Made by a program: the position numbers and the translations under genes. This document shows, piece after piece, positions 24,116 to 34,577 of a stretch of 64,000 bases of DNA; position 1 is the stretch's first letter, and every line of letters starts with the position of its first letter. Source of the stretch: JBBRVW01 sp963784645 (GTDB lineage Bacteria > Actinomycetota > Actinomycetes > JACCUZ01); the NCBI GenBank assembly GCA_963784645.1, contig CAWARY010000015.1, positions 638,947-702,946 on the forward strand, in the 5' to 3' direction. The notes beneath the pieces were generated by a model. The model saw only the letters and a list, made by a program, of their open reading frames with translations. It did not search any database and had not been told where the DNA came from.

Positions 24116-24679
24116 TCACTGCGGTCTTGGGCGGTACCGGAGGAGCATGACCCCGTTGGCGAACCGGCGGCCGTCAAGGAGTTCGAGGCTGAGTCTGGCG
24201 TCGGCCGGGAGGGCGGGCGTGCCGTCGCCCACGGCTACGGGCCAGACGAACAGAGTGCATTCGTCGACGAGGCCGGCGGTCAGGGCCTGTGATGCGAGGT
24301 CCGCGCCTCCCACGGTGAGATCGCGGCTCGCGTCGGCCTTGAGCTGTTGCACCGCGGTGAGGTCGAAGGCGCGTTCGATTCGGGTGTGGGCCGTCGGCGC
24401 CGCGGCCAGAGTCGTGGAGTAGACGATCTTGTCGGGCGCTTGCCAGGCGTGCGCGAAGTCCGCTGCGAGGGAGGATTGCGCAGCTAGCTCAGGCATGGTC
24501 TCCCAGCCGGCCATCGTCTCGTACAGCCGGCGCCCGTACAGGAACGTCCCGACGGTGCCGAGGAGCTCGGTGTACGCCGCGAAGAGGTCGTCGTCCACGG
24601 GGCCGAAGTCGAACGCGCCGTGCCGGTCCTCGATGTAGCCGTCGAGGGACATGTTGGTGATGTACGTGAGCCTGACCAT
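24116..24679 (-). CDS. Dihydrofolate reductase-like (RibD C-terminal type) protein
   Basis: This 187-residue protein belongs to the RibD-C/DHFR-fold family: it starts RLTYITNMSLDGYIEDRHGAFDF, has the YGRRLYETMAGWE segment, DKIVYSTTL, and DLTVGGADLASQALTAGLVDEC near the NADPH site. Such proteins are NADPH-dependent reductases of unknown substrate. The ATG at 24679 follows GGTGGAGGAG; the longer frame upstream is a shadow of the next gene. It converges with the VOC gene across 24 bp. Confidence 0.87.
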   Translation of the reverse strand: MVRLTYITNMSLDGYIEDRHGAFDFGPVDDDLFAAYTELLGTVGTFLYGRRLYETMAGWETMPELAAQSSLAADFAHAWQAPDKIVYSTTLAAAPTAHTRIERAFDLTAVQQLKADASRDLTVGGADLASQALTAGLVDECTLFVWPVAVGDGTPALPADARLSLELLDGRRFANGVMLLRYRPRPQ

Positions 24680-24792
24680 CTCCTCCACCTCTGTCCTCAG
24701 GACATTCCCACGGTCGGTCGTTTGCCTGCTGGTTGTCGACGCGGCAGCAGCGCCCGACTCATCGGAGCAGCGGACATGAACGGTAGGAGCCA

Positions 24793-25674
24793 CTACGGGC
24801 GGTCCCGCTGCGCGATGGCGTGCACGACGGCGGCCATGTCCTGACCGCCGAGGCCCATCGCCTCGGCCTCGGCGAACAACTCCTCGGACGCCTCCATCAG
24901 CGGGGCCGCGGTGCCGCTGGCGCGGGCCGCGTCGGCGACGAGCCTGCTGTTCATGAGCACGTCCGAGAGCCCGGCGGCGACCGGGTACTGGCCGGACACG
25001 AGCATCGGCAGCTTGGCGCGCGAGATGGTGCTGGACATCTGGCCGGCGTCGATGACCGCTCGGAACGTGGCCAGGTCGACGCCGTGCCGCTCGGCGAAGT
25101 GGGCCGACTCCGCGAGGCCGACGACCGTGGTGATGAGGTAGAGGTTCACCGACAGCTTGGTCATCAAGGCCGCCGGGACCTCGCCGCAGTCGAAGGTCCC
25201 GCGGCAGGTGGCCGCGACGAGAGGCCGCACCACGTCGAGGTCCTCGGGAGCGCCGGCCAGCATCCCGACGAGCTCGGCCGCCTCCGCCGGCCCGCGGGAC
25301 CCGCTGACCGGCGCCTCGACGTAGCGCCCACCGGCGGCGCGGACGTCGGTCGCCAGCGCCAGGGAGTACTCCGGGGACGTCGTGCCCATGTGGACGACGA
25401 GGTGCCGCGCGACCCGGCGGCCGAAGGCCGGCGTCCCCCGGCCGAGGACCCCGTCGAGGACGTCCCCGCTGGCCATCATGAAGAGCACCGTCGACGCCCG
25501 TGCGAGCACGTCGTCGACGGACGTCGCCGCCTCGGCACCGGCCGCGACCAGCGGCTCGATCCGGTCCGGCGTCCGGTTCCACACCACCAGCGGCACGCCG
25601 GCACGAGCCAGGTTCAGCCCCATCGGCTGACCCATCACGCCCAGCCCGACGAACCCCACAGGACTGCCGGTCAC
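24793..25674 (-). CDS. Beta-hydroxyacid dehydrogenase family NAD(P)-dependent oxidoreductase
   Basis: This 293-residue enzyme resembles 3-hydroxyisobutyrate/6-phosphogluconate dehydrogenases. The Rossmann fingerprint VGFVGLGVMGQPMGLNLARAG is at residues 6-26, the substrate-binding motif VEAPVSGSRGPAEAA follows, and the catalytic Lys is in ALMTKLSVNLYLI. The GTG at 25674 was chosen because GGAGG lies five bases upstream and the protein then has the family length. The region before it encodes an artificial-looking DVDVDVD run from a TCGACA repeat and is not taken as coding. It precedes the DHFR-like gene by 113 bp on the same strand. Confidence 0.88.
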   Translation of the reverse strand: MTGSPVGFVGLGVMGQPMGLNLARAGVPLVVWNRTPDRIEPLVAAGAEAATSVDDVLARASTVLFMMASGDVLDGVLGRGTPAFGRRVARHLVVHMGTTSPEYSLALATDVRAAGGRYVEAPVSGSRGPAEAAELVGMLAGAPEDLDVVRPLVAATCRGTFDCGEVPAALMTKLSVNLYLITTVVGLAESAHFAERHGVDLATFRAVIDAGQMSSTISRAKLPMLVSGQYPVAAGLSDVLMNSRLVADAARASGTAAPLMEASEELFAEAEAMGLGGQDMAAVVHAIAQRDRP

Positions 25675-25799
25675 CAGCACCTCCACGCGATCGACATCGA
25701 CATCGACATCGAGTCTGGACGGTGGCGACGGCGCGGTGGCAGACCCGTCCGGGCCGGACACCATCGTTTTTCCGCCAACGTCTCCCCCCGAGCGGCGGC

Positions 25800-26315
25800 T
25801 CAGCCGGCGAGCGGCCCGAGGTCGACGCCGGACCACCGGCCACCGACCGCCCGGACCGTGGCCGTGCGGGTCTCGTCGGTCTCGTCGCTGCCGCGGTGCA
25901 AGGTCACCTCGAGCCGGTCGCCGGAGAGGACCTCGGCCTTGCCGTCGCCCCACTCGACGACCGTGACCGACTCGTCGAGCGACGCGTCGAGGTCGAGGTC
26001 GTCGACCTCGGCGAGCGAGTGGATGCGGTACGCGTCGACGTGCACGAGGGCCGGGCCGTCCGAGAGCGAGGGGTGCCACCGGGCGATGACGAAGGTCGGC
26101 GACGTCACCGCGCCGCGGACACCCAGCCCCTCGCCGATCCCGCGGGTCAGCGTGGTCTTGCCGGCGCCGAGCCCGCCGGACAGCAGGACGAGGTCACCGG
26201 CCCGCAGCAGCCCGGCCAGCCGGCGGCCGAACGCCGTGGTGTCCCCCGCTTCGGGGAGCACGACGTCGAACGACGGGCTCGTCGTCGGGTCGCTGGTGTC
26301 GCTCACGTCCGTCAC
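25800..26315 (-). CDS. tsaE: tRNA threonylcarbamoyladenosine biosynthesis ATPase TsaE
   Basis: TsaE is the ATPase that drives the TsaB-TsaD complex in t6A synthesis. The 171-residue protein has the P-loop GGLGAGKTT at 47-55, SPTFVIARWHP, the HVDAYRI motif and VVEWGDG. The GTG at 26315 overlaps the udg stop as GTGA. It is the last gene of the acpS-nnr-alr operon and is separated from tsaB by 7 kb of accessory genes. Confidence 0.95.
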   Translation of the reverse strand: MTDVSDTSDPTTSPSFDVVLPEAGDTTAFGRRLAGLLRAGDLVLLSGGLGAGKTTLTRGIGEGLGVRGAVTSPTFVIARWHPSLSDGPALVHVDAYRIHSLAEVDDLDLDASLDESVTVVEWGDGKAEVLSGDRLEVTLHRGSDETDETRTATVRAVGGRWSGVDLGPLAG

Positions 26316-26932
26316 GCCGGCTCCGCGAGCAGTGCGGCGACGCGCGCCAGGTCGGCGCGCAGGGCAGCGACCGGCTCGCCGTTCGGCCCGAACCGGATCG
26401 CCGCGGACGGGTGGTAGGTGACGAGGAGCGCGCGACCGTCGTAGGTCAGGGGCTCGGTGCGGCTGCGCTCCCGCAGCGCGCGGATCCTGGCCGACGGCCC
26501 GAAGAACCACGCGGCCGCCGTGCTGCCGAGCGCCACCATCACCCGGGGCCCGACCAGCTCGATCTGGCGGCTGAGCCACGGCCGGCAGCGCTGCACCTCG
26601 GCGCGGCGCGGTGTGCGGTTGGCCGGTGGACGGCACTTGAGGACGTTGGCGACGGCGACCTGCTCCCGGCGCAGCCCGGCCTCGCCGAGCAGCTCGTCGA
26701 GCAGCCGGCCGGACCGGCCGACGAACGGCACCCCTGTCTCGTCCTCCTGCGCGCCGGGCGCCTCGCCGACGAGCAGCACCTCGGCGCCCGGTGGCCGCTG
26801 CCCGGGCACGACCCGGGTGCGGCTCGCCGCCAGCTCGTCGCAGGCGACGCACCCGCTGACGGCCGCGACCAGCTCGTCCCAGGACGATGCGGCCGCCGCT
26901 GCGGCCATCGGCTCGACCGTCACCGGCGTCAC
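26312..26932 (-). CDS. Family 4 (4Fe-4S) uracil-DNA glycosylase
   Basis: This 206-residue enzyme removes uracil from DNA at the start of base-excision repair. It has the family 4 features: cluster-binding Cys at 28, 31, 100 and 116, the active-site motif GEAPGAQEDETGVPFVGRSG, NVLKCRPPANRTP, and the later TYHPSA loop. The GTG at 26932 overlaps the hydrolase stop as GTGA. The later Met at residue 9 is an alternative start. It lies between an alpha/beta hydrolase and tsaE, with 4-bp overlaps on both sides. Confidence 0.92.
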   Translation of the reverse strand: MTPVTVEPMAAAAAASSWDELVAAVSGCVACDELAASRTRVVPGQRPPGAEVLLVGEAPGAQEDETGVPFVGRSGRLLDELLGEAGLRREQVAVANVLKCRPPANRTPRRAEVQRCRPWLSRQIELVGPRVMVALGSTAAAWFFGPSARIRALRERSRTEPLTYDGRALLVTYHPSAAIRFGPNGEPVAALRADLARVAALLAEPA

Positions 26933-28032
26933 GCGGTGGCGGCGCGGTGCCGCAGCGCGCGCTCGACCAGGTCGCGCAGGTGGTCGGTGACCACGTCGTG
27001 GTGCTCGAGCATCACGAGGTGACCCGCCTCCGGAAGGATCGCCAGCTCGGCGCCGGGCACGTGGGCGACGATCTCGCGGCTGTGGTCGGCCGGGGTCATG
27101 AGGTCCCGCTCGCCGCCGAGCACCAAGGTCTCGACCCCGTTGAGGACGTCGAGCGCGGCGAGCTTGTCGTGCGCGTCGAACGCCGGGAACAGCTCGGCCA
27201 GCACGTCGAGCGGGGTCTGGTCGTGCATCCGCGACACGAACAGCACCAGCGCCGGTGGCACGTCGGTGGCGAACGAGTAGCGCTTGGTGAAGACGAACTC
27301 GATGTCCGCACCCAGCGACCGCCCGCGGGCGACGAGGGCCGGGCGACGGTTCAGCGCGGTCAGCGCCTTGGGCGCCAGCCGGCGCAGGGCCCGGCCGGCG
27401 GCGGCGGGGACGCCGAAGGTCACCTCGGCCAGCTTGCCGGGGGACGTCGCGATCAGCGCCACCGCGACGACACGATCGCCGAACAGCTCCGGGTGCGCCT
27501 CGGCCAGCGCCATGATGGTCATGCCGCCCATCGAGTGCCCGACGAGCACGACCGGGCCCTTGGGCGCCGTGGCCCTCAGCACCGCGAAGAGGTCCTTGCC
27601 GAGCTGGTCGATCGTCGCGTGCGCCGCGTCCCCGCGGGCCGACCGGCCGTGCCCGCGCTGGTCCCAGAACACCAGCCGGCCGCCGTCCTCGGCGAGATCG
27701 GCGAGGTCGCGTCGCTGGTAGTGCCAGCTGTCCTGGGTCAGCGCGAGGCCGTGGCAGAAGACGACGGTCACCGTGGGGGTGCGCCGCGAGCCGGCCGCCA
27801 GCCCCTCGACCTCGACGCGCAGCCGCACGCCGTCGGTGGCGGTGACCGGCACCACGGTTCCGCGCAGCTCTCCGAACGGCTCGGCCGGCTCGAGGTCGTG
27901 CGCGCTGCGGAACGACCGCCCGACGGCGTAGCGCTCGGCAGCCAGCCCGACCGCGGCGCCGGCCGCGACGACCCCGGCGGCTCCCGCCACGACCGCAGCG
28001 CGCTTGCCCCACGTCGGCAGGGCGGCCGTCAC
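26929..28032 (-). CDS. Alpha/beta hydrolase with N-terminal membrane segment
   Basis: This 367-residue protein starts with a GTG that overlaps the alr stop as GTGA. A hydrophobic stretch at about residues 12-35 (VVAGAAGVVAAGAAVGLAA) could be a membrane anchor or signal. The alpha/beta hydrolase core has VVFCHGLALTQDSWHYQ (oxyanion region), the nucleophile elbow VGHSMGGMTIM, an Asp in ERDLMTP and the catalytic His in EAGHLVML. The substrate is unknown; position next to alr is common in actinobacteria. Confidence 0.88.
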   Translation of the reverse strand: MTAALPTWGKRAAVVAGAAGVVAAGAAVGLAAERYAVGRSFRSAHDLEPAEPFGELRGTVVPVTATDGVRLRVEVEGLAAGSRRTPTVTVVFCHGLALTQDSWHYQRRDLADLAEDGGRLVFWDQRGHGRSARGDAAHATIDQLGKDLFAVLRATAPKGPVVLVGHSMGGMTIMALAEAHPELFGDRVVAVALIATSPGKLAEVTFGVPAAAGRALRRLAPKALTALNRRPALVARGRSLGADIEFVFTKRYSFATDVPPALVLFVSRMHDQTPLDVLAELFPAFDAHDKLAALDVLNGVETLVLGGERDLMTPADHSREIVAHVPGAELAILPEAGHLVMLEHHDVVTDHLRDLVERALRHRAATA

Positions 28033-29186
28033 GACGGGTCCCCCGGCATGACCCGGCCGTCGTCGACGTACACGCGTGGCACCCGCGGGCCGATCCGGGT
28101 GACGATCTCGTAGGAGATCGTGCCGGTCGCGTCTGCCCAGTCCTGCGCGGTGGGGCCGCCGTCGGAGCCGTCGCCGAAGAGGACGACCTCGTCCCCGGCC
28201 TGGGCGGGGTCGTCGCCGAGGTCCAGGACCAGCTGGTCCATGCACACGCGACCGGCGACGGTGCGGGTACGGCCGGCGGCCAGGACCGGCCCGACGTTGC
28301 CGGCGGCGCGGGGGACGCCGTCGGCGTAGCCCAGTGGCACCAGCCCCACCGTCGTCTCGCGGTCGGTCGTGTAGGTGTGCCCGTAGCTCACGCCGCTGCC
28401 GGCCGGTACCCGCTTCACCAGCACCAGGTCGGCGGCAAGGGTCATCGCCGGCCGCAGCCCGTAGTCGTGCGGCCCGCCGACCTCAGGCACCGGCGAGAGC
28501 CCGTAGACGGCGATGCCCGGGCGCACCAGGTCGAAGTGCTGGTCGGGCGCGGTGAGGGTGGCTGCGGAGTTGGCCAGGTGTCGGACCTCCGGGCGCAGGC
28601 CCGCGGTCTCGGCGTGCGCGACGGCCTCGCGGAACACCGCAGCCTGTCGCGCGATCGTCTTGTGCCCCGGCGCGTCGGCGTAGGCGAAGTGCGACCACAG
28701 CCCGGTGACGAGCACGGACCCGTCGGCCTCCGCCTTGCGGGCCGCGTCGACGAGGTCCGGCCAGTCGGCGAGCGCCGCGCCGCCGCGGGTCAGCCCGCTG
28801 TCGACCTTGAGGTGGACCCGCGCCGTGCGGCCGGTCTCGGCCGAGGCGGCCAGGACCTCGTCCAGCGCCCAGGTCGCGCTGACCGACACGTCGATGTCCG
28901 CGCGCAGCGCCTCGGCCCAGCGCTCGCCCGGCCCCATCAGCCAGGCCAGGACGCGCGGCTCGGTGAGGCCGGCGGCGCGCAGCGCCAGCGCCTCGTCGAC
29001 CAGCGCCGTGCCGAGCCAGGTGGCGCCGCCCTCGACGGCCGCACGCGCGGAGGGCACCAGGCCGTGCCCGTAGCCATCGGCCTTGACCACGGCGAGGACC
29101 TCGCTCGTCGTGCGCCCGCGGAGGGCGGCGACGTTGGCGCGGATCGCGCCGAGATCGACCCTCGCGACGGCGTGCTGACGACTCAT
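28029..29186 (-). CDS. alr: Alanine racemase
   Basis: Alanine racemase makes D-alanine for peptidoglycan using pyridoxal phosphate. The 385-residue protein has the PLP Lys35 in VLAVVKADGYGHG, the second catalytic Tyr in SGVSYGHTY, and RVCMDQLVLDL. The ATG at 29186 overlaps the nnr TGA as ATGA. The stop is shared with the next gene's GTG. It is in the middle of the acpS-to-tsaE operon. Confidence 0.97.
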   Translation of the reverse strand: MSRQHAVARVDLGAIRANVAALRGRTTSEVLAVVKADGYGHGLVPSARAAVEGGATWLGTALVDEALALRAAGLTEPRVLAWLMGPGERWAEALRADIDVSVSATWALDEVLAASAETGRTARVHLKVDSGLTRGGAALADWPDLVDAARKAEADGSVLVTGLWSHFAYADAPGHKTIARQAAVFREAVAHAETAGLRPEVRHLANSAATLTAPDQHFDLVRPGIAVYGLSPVPEVGGPHDYGLRPAMTLAADLVLVKRVPAGSGVSYGHTYTTDRETTVGLVPLGYADGVPRAAGNVGPVLAAGRTRTVAGRVCMDQLVLDLGDDPAQAGDEVVLFGDGSDGGPTAQDWADATGTISYEIVTRIGPRVPRVYVDDGRVMPGDPS

Positions 29187-30628
29187 GCCCCCAGTGTGCC
29201 AAGGGGACCGGCGCCGCCCGGCGCCCGGACGCGCCGGAAGGCGTCGGGGATCGCGTCCAGGACGTCGCCGGCCGCCACCGGCCGGCCACCGGCCGCCGCG
29301 ATCCGGCCGGCGAGCCCGTGCAGCCAGGCACCCACCGAGCCGGCGTCGAACGGGTCGAGGCCTGCCGCGAGCAGCGCGCCGCAGAGCCCCGCCAGCACGT
29401 CGCCCGACCCGGCCGTCGCGAGCGCAGGTGTCCCTGTCGGGTTGACGCGGACCCGCCCGTCGGGCCGCGCCACCACCGTCGTCGACCCCTTCAGCAGCAC
29501 GACGGCGTCCAGGTCGCGGGCCCCGGAGCGGGCGTGGTGCAGGCGGCGGGCCTCCACGTCGTCGCGCTCGGCCCCCACGAGCCGGGCCAGCTCTCCGGCA
29601 TGCGGCGTCAGCAGCAGCGGGGCGGCCGGGTCGCGGTGCTCGCCCAGCGCCGCCAGCGCGTCGGCGTCCACGACCATGGGCACGCCGTCGCGGGTGGCAC
29701 GCGCCAACCGGTCGGCCGCGTCGTCGCCCCCGCCCGACCCGACGGCCCAGGCCTGTACCCGGCCCTCGCCCACCACGACCTCCGGCCAGCGCGCGCGCAC
29801 CTGGCCGGCTGCCTCCTCGGCGCCGAGGTAGCGCACCATCCCGGCCCCGGACCGCACCGCGCCTCCGGTGCAGAGCACCGCGGCGCCGGTGTACTGCGCG
29901 GACCCGGCCGCGACGCCCAGGACACCCCGTCGGTACTTGTCCGACTCGCGATCCGCTCTCGGCAGCAGCTGCGCGACGTCGACCGACTGGAGCACCTCGA
30001 CCGCGGCGGGCGGCAGGTCGAGACCGATGTCCACCAGCTCGACGACGCCTGCGTGCCGAGCGCCCGGGTCGACGAGCAGCCCGGTCTTCAGCGCGCCGAA
30101 GGTCACCGTCACGTCGGCGTCGACCGCGACCCCGGCCACCTCGCCGGTGGAGGCGTCGACACCGCTCGGCACGTCGACCGCGACCACCGGGGCGTCGTCG
30201 GGCAGCCGCCGTACGACGTCGGCCGCCTTCTCGCGCAGCCCCCCGCGACCGCCGATGCCGAGGATCCCGTCGACCACCAGGTCCGGGCCGTCCGCACGAC
30301 GGCCCGCATCGCCGGTGCGTTCGACGCGGCGGCCGCCGGCCCGCAGGAACACGGTCAGCCCGTCCGCGTGCACCCGGTCGTCGAGCAGCAGTGCCTCGAC
30401 CCGGGCGCCGCGCCGGGCCAGCGCCGCACCGGCGTACAGCGCGTCGCCGCCGTTGTTGCCGGCGCCGACGAGCAGCAGCACGCGGGACCCGTAGACACCG
30501 TCGAGCAGCGCGGCGCAGACCCGGGTCAGGCCGGCCGCCGCGCGGGCCATCAGCGCGCCGTCCGGCAGCGCGGCGAGCAAGGGCTGCTCGGCCGTCCGGA
30601 TCGCGTCGACGTCGTAGGCGGGCTGCAT
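29183..30628 (-). CDS. nnr: Bifunctional NAD(P)HX epimerase / ADP-dependent NAD(P)HX dehydratase
   Basis: This enzyme repairs hydrated NADH and NADPH. The N-terminal half (about 1-210) is the YjeF epimerase domain: VLLLVGAGNNGGDALYAGAAL and VAVDVPSGVDASTGEV. The C-terminal half (about 225-481) is the ribokinase-fold dehydratase, with LLTPHAGELARLVGA, VLLKGSTTVVA and the signature NPTGTPALATAGSGDVLAG. The ATG at 30628 overlaps the acpS stop by one base and the length of 481 fits the fused form. Confidence 0.95.
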   Translation of the reverse strand: MQPAYDVDAIRTAEQPLLAALPDGALMARAAAGLTRVCAALLDGVYGSRVLLLVGAGNNGGDALYAGAALARRGARVEALLLDDRVHADGLTVFLRAGGRRVERTGDAGRRADGPDLVVDGILGIGGRGGLREKAADVVRRLPDDAPVVAVDVPSGVDASTGEVAGVAVDADVTVTFGALKTGLLVDPGARHAGVVELVDIGLDLPPAAVEVLQSVDVAQLLPRADRESDKYRRGVLGVAAGSAQYTGAAVLCTGGAVRSGAGMVRYLGAEEAAGQVRARWPEVVVGEGRVQAWAVGSGGGDDAADRLARATRDGVPMVVDADALAALGEHRDPAAPLLLTPHAGELARLVGAERDDVEARRLHHARSGARDLDAVVLLKGSTTVVARPDGRVRVNPTGTPALATAGSGDVLAGLCGALLAAGLDPFDAGSVGAWLHGLAGRIAAAGGRPVAAGDVLDAIPDAFRRVRAPGGAGPLGTLGA

Positions 30629-30984
30629 CAGGTCGCGCCCTCGGCGATGACGACAGCCGACGCGATGCCGGCGTCGTGGCTCAGGGACAGGTGGGTGTGA
30701 AGGACGCCGAGCTGCTCGGCCCGCGCGGCCACGGTGCCGGTCACCGCGAGGTGCGGCCGGCCGTCCTCGCCGCGCTGCACCTCGGCGTCGCGCCAGCGCA
30801 GCCCGACCGGCGCACCGAGTGCCTTCGCGAGCGCCTCCTTGGCCGCGAACCGTGCGGCGAGGGATGCCAGCGGGAGCTGCTGCTCGGCGTCGGTGAACAA
30901 GCGTGCCGCCAGGCGCGGCGTACGGGCCAGCGTCTCGCCGAACCGCGCGACGTCGACGACGTCGATGCCGACACCGATGATCAC
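30628..30984 (-). CDS. acpS: Holo-[acyl-carrier-protein] synthase
   Basis: AcpS adds the 4'-phosphopantetheine arm from CoA to acyl carrier protein. The 118-residue protein has both family motifs: GVGIDVVDVARF with the Mg-binding Asp, and RFAAKEALAKALG with the Glu/Lys pair. It starts with GTG at 30984 and is the first gene of the overlapping operon that ends with tsaE. Confidence 0.95.
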   Translation of the reverse strand: MIIGVGIDVVDVARFGETLARTPRLAARLFTDAEQQLPLASLAARFAAKEALAKALGAPVGLRWRDAEVQRGEDGRPHLAVTGTVAARAEQLGVLHTHLSLSHDAGIASAVVIAEGAT

Positions 30985-31018
30985 GACGCCAGCCTTGCAC
31001 GTCCGAGGAGAGAAGTCA

Positions 31019-31047
31019 GACCCCCGCGACCGGAGGTCGCGGGGGTC
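31019..31047 (-). terminator. Terminator of the PhoX-like phosphatase gene
   Basis: GACCCCCGCGACC (31019-31031) pairs perfectly with GGTCGCGGGGGTC (31035-31047) around a 3-base loop, 21 bp after the stop at 31069. The stem would also work on the other strand. It separates this gene from acpS. Confidence 0.85.
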
Positions 31048-31068
31048 CGACGTGGTGCGAGCGGACCC

Positions 31069-32532
31069 TCAGAAGGAGCCGCGCTGCCACGGGCCCCAGA
31101 TGGCGAAGGTCCGGGCCGGGTCGTTGCTCATCTGCAGGTTGACGAACAACGTGTGGCCGTTGCGGCTCCAGACGGCGCCGGCGAACTCCTCCTTGGCGTC
31201 CCGCGAGGTGATGTTCATGGCGAAGTCGAAGATCTTTCCGGACGCCGTCAGGCCGCGCAGGTACTGAGTCGTGTCGTTGCCGTCCTCGCAGAGGATGAAG
31301 GCACCGTGCTTGCTGACCCCGATGTTGTCGGGCATGTCCAGCACGGCCGGACTAGGTGACTCGAAGACCATCGTGAGGGTCCCGGAGCGCGGCTCGTAGG
31401 CCCACACCTGGCCCTCGCCCTGGCCCAGGCCGCCCTTGGTGACCCCGTGGAAGGCGCCGCCCTGGGTGGAGGTGAACCAGACCGCCCCGTGGCTCCAGAC
31501 CGCGCCCTCGAGGCGGGAGAAGAAGCACGCCCCCTGGGTCAGACCCTGGTCGGCGACGGCGCGGATGGCCTGGTCGTTCGTGGTCCCGGCGGGGAACGTC
31601 GGGTCCGGGTTGTCGATGTCGACCCAGGTGGTCGCGAAGCGGCTGCCGTTCTCGACGTGCCCGGTGAAGTCGCGTCCCGGCTGACCCGCGACGGCGAGCA
31701 TCTGCAGCCGGCCGCCGTCCTTGATGCGCCGGCTCCGACGCGGGTCGGTCGGCGACTGGTAGCGGTAGAAGCCGGACGGGAAGGCGAAGTCGTCCTCGGT
31801 CATGTAGACCGTGCCGTCGTGCGGGTCGACCACGGATCCCTCGTGCGCGAACCGGCCGGCATGGGTGATCGGGCCGTTCGGCGCGCCGCCGTCTGTGGGG
31901 ACCTCGTAGAGGTAGCCGTGCTTCGCGGTCAGCACCGAGTTGTCGCTGCCGGTGAAGTCGTTGCCGACATCGGCACCGTTGACGCTCTCCTCGTTGCTGA
32001 GCAGGGTCCCCCAGGGGGTGGACCCGGCGGCGCAGTTGCTCATGGTGCCGTTCATCGCCACCCAGCTGCGCACCAGGTGCCCGTGGGCGGTGACCTCGAG
32101 GCCGACGACCCCGCCGCCGGTCCTGGCGTCGAAGTCACTGACGGCGCCCGCACCGCCGAACAGGGGTGCCGAGTTGCCGATCTCGTGGTTGCGCAGCAGC
32201 ACGGTGTTCCCGTGCCGGCCGTGGAACGCACCCATCCCGTCGGGCTTCTTCGGCAGCGTTGCTCCGTCGTCGGTGGTTGACCCGGTCAGGGCGAACGACC
32301 GGTAGGAGAAACCCGTCGGCAGCGCGAGCCGCTCGACACCGTCGAGCAGATCCGCAGTCGGCTGGAGCGCTCCGTACCCCGGGGAGTGGCGGTGCCGACG
32401 GTGGTGGTGGCCACCCCCGTCCGACGCCTGTGCCGCCGGTGCGGCCAGACCCACCAGTGGACCGCTCGCGGCGGCACCACCCGCCACCACTGCTGCCCGC
32501 GTGAGGAACTTACGGCGGTCGAGCTCGGTCAT
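31069..32532 (-). CDS. PhoX/DUF839-type phosphatase, Tat-exported
   Basis: This 487-residue protein begins with a twin-arginine signal (DRRKFLTRAAVVAGGAAASG) ending near residue 36. A His/Arg-rich stretch (GGGHHHRRHRHSPGYG) follows. The mature part matches the DUF839/PhoX family: LLRNHEIGNSAP, TPWGTLLSNEESVNG, HEGSVVDPHDGTVYMTEDD, and the end NLQMSNDPARTFAIWGPW. PhoX enzymes are Ca/Fe-dependent alkaline phosphatases that free phosphate outside the cell. No clear Pho box was recognised in the 154 bp upstream. Folding before Tat export fits a metalloenzyme. Confidence 0.87.
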   Translation of the reverse strand: MTELDRRKFLTRAAVVAGGAAASGPLVGLAAPAAQASDGGGHHHRRHRHSPGYGALQPTADLLDGVERLALPTGFSYRSFALTGSTTDDGATLPKKPDGMGAFHGRHGNTVLLRNHEIGNSAPLFGGAGAVSDFDARTGGGVVGLEVTAHGHLVRSWVAMNGTMSNCAAGSTPWGTLLSNEESVNGADVGNDFTGSDNSVLTAKHGYLYEVPTDGGAPNGPITHAGRFAHEGSVVDPHDGTVYMTEDDFAFPSGFYRYQSPTDPRRSRRIKDGGRLQMLAVAGQPGRDFTGHVENGSRFATTWVDIDNPDPTFPAGTTNDQAIRAVADQGLTQGACFFSRLEGAVWSHGAVWFTSTQGGAFHGVTKGGLGQGEGQVWAYEPRSGTLTMVFESPSPAVLDMPDNIGVSKHGAFILCEDGNDTTQYLRGLTASGKIFDFAMNITSRDAKEEFAGAVWSRNGHTLFVNLQMSNDPARTFAIWGPWQRGSF

Positions 32533-32685
32533 GCGATCTGTCTCCCTCGTTGCCGGGTGATGCAGGTCGCGACCACCCTAGGCAACGGACAAACCGCAGG
32601 GAAGCCTGGTCAACTCGACGTGACCGGGGCTCACGGACCGTGATCGCTACGGCGTCGGCGGTCGGGGCAGTCGGCCCGCGACGCC

Positions 32686-34558
<1,873 letters not shown>

Positions 34559-34577
34559 GGGTGACAGGGTATCGGCC

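Noticed and set aside
25688..25712. TCGACA microsatellite as an att or regulatory site
   Set aside because: It is too short and simple, with no partner copy found in the window.
25676..25770. N-terminal extension with a DVDVDVD run for the dehydrogenase
   Set aside because: It comes from a TCGACA microsatellite, and the GTG at 25674 has a better ribosome site and the normal family length.
19384..25799. Integrated mobile element
   Set aside because: No integrase, transposase, flanking direct repeat or tRNA target was found; only mixed-strand accessory genes support gene gain.
32631..32643. TCACGG-A-CCGTGA palindrome after glmS as a terminator
   Set aside because: The stem is only 6 bp and has no supporting features.
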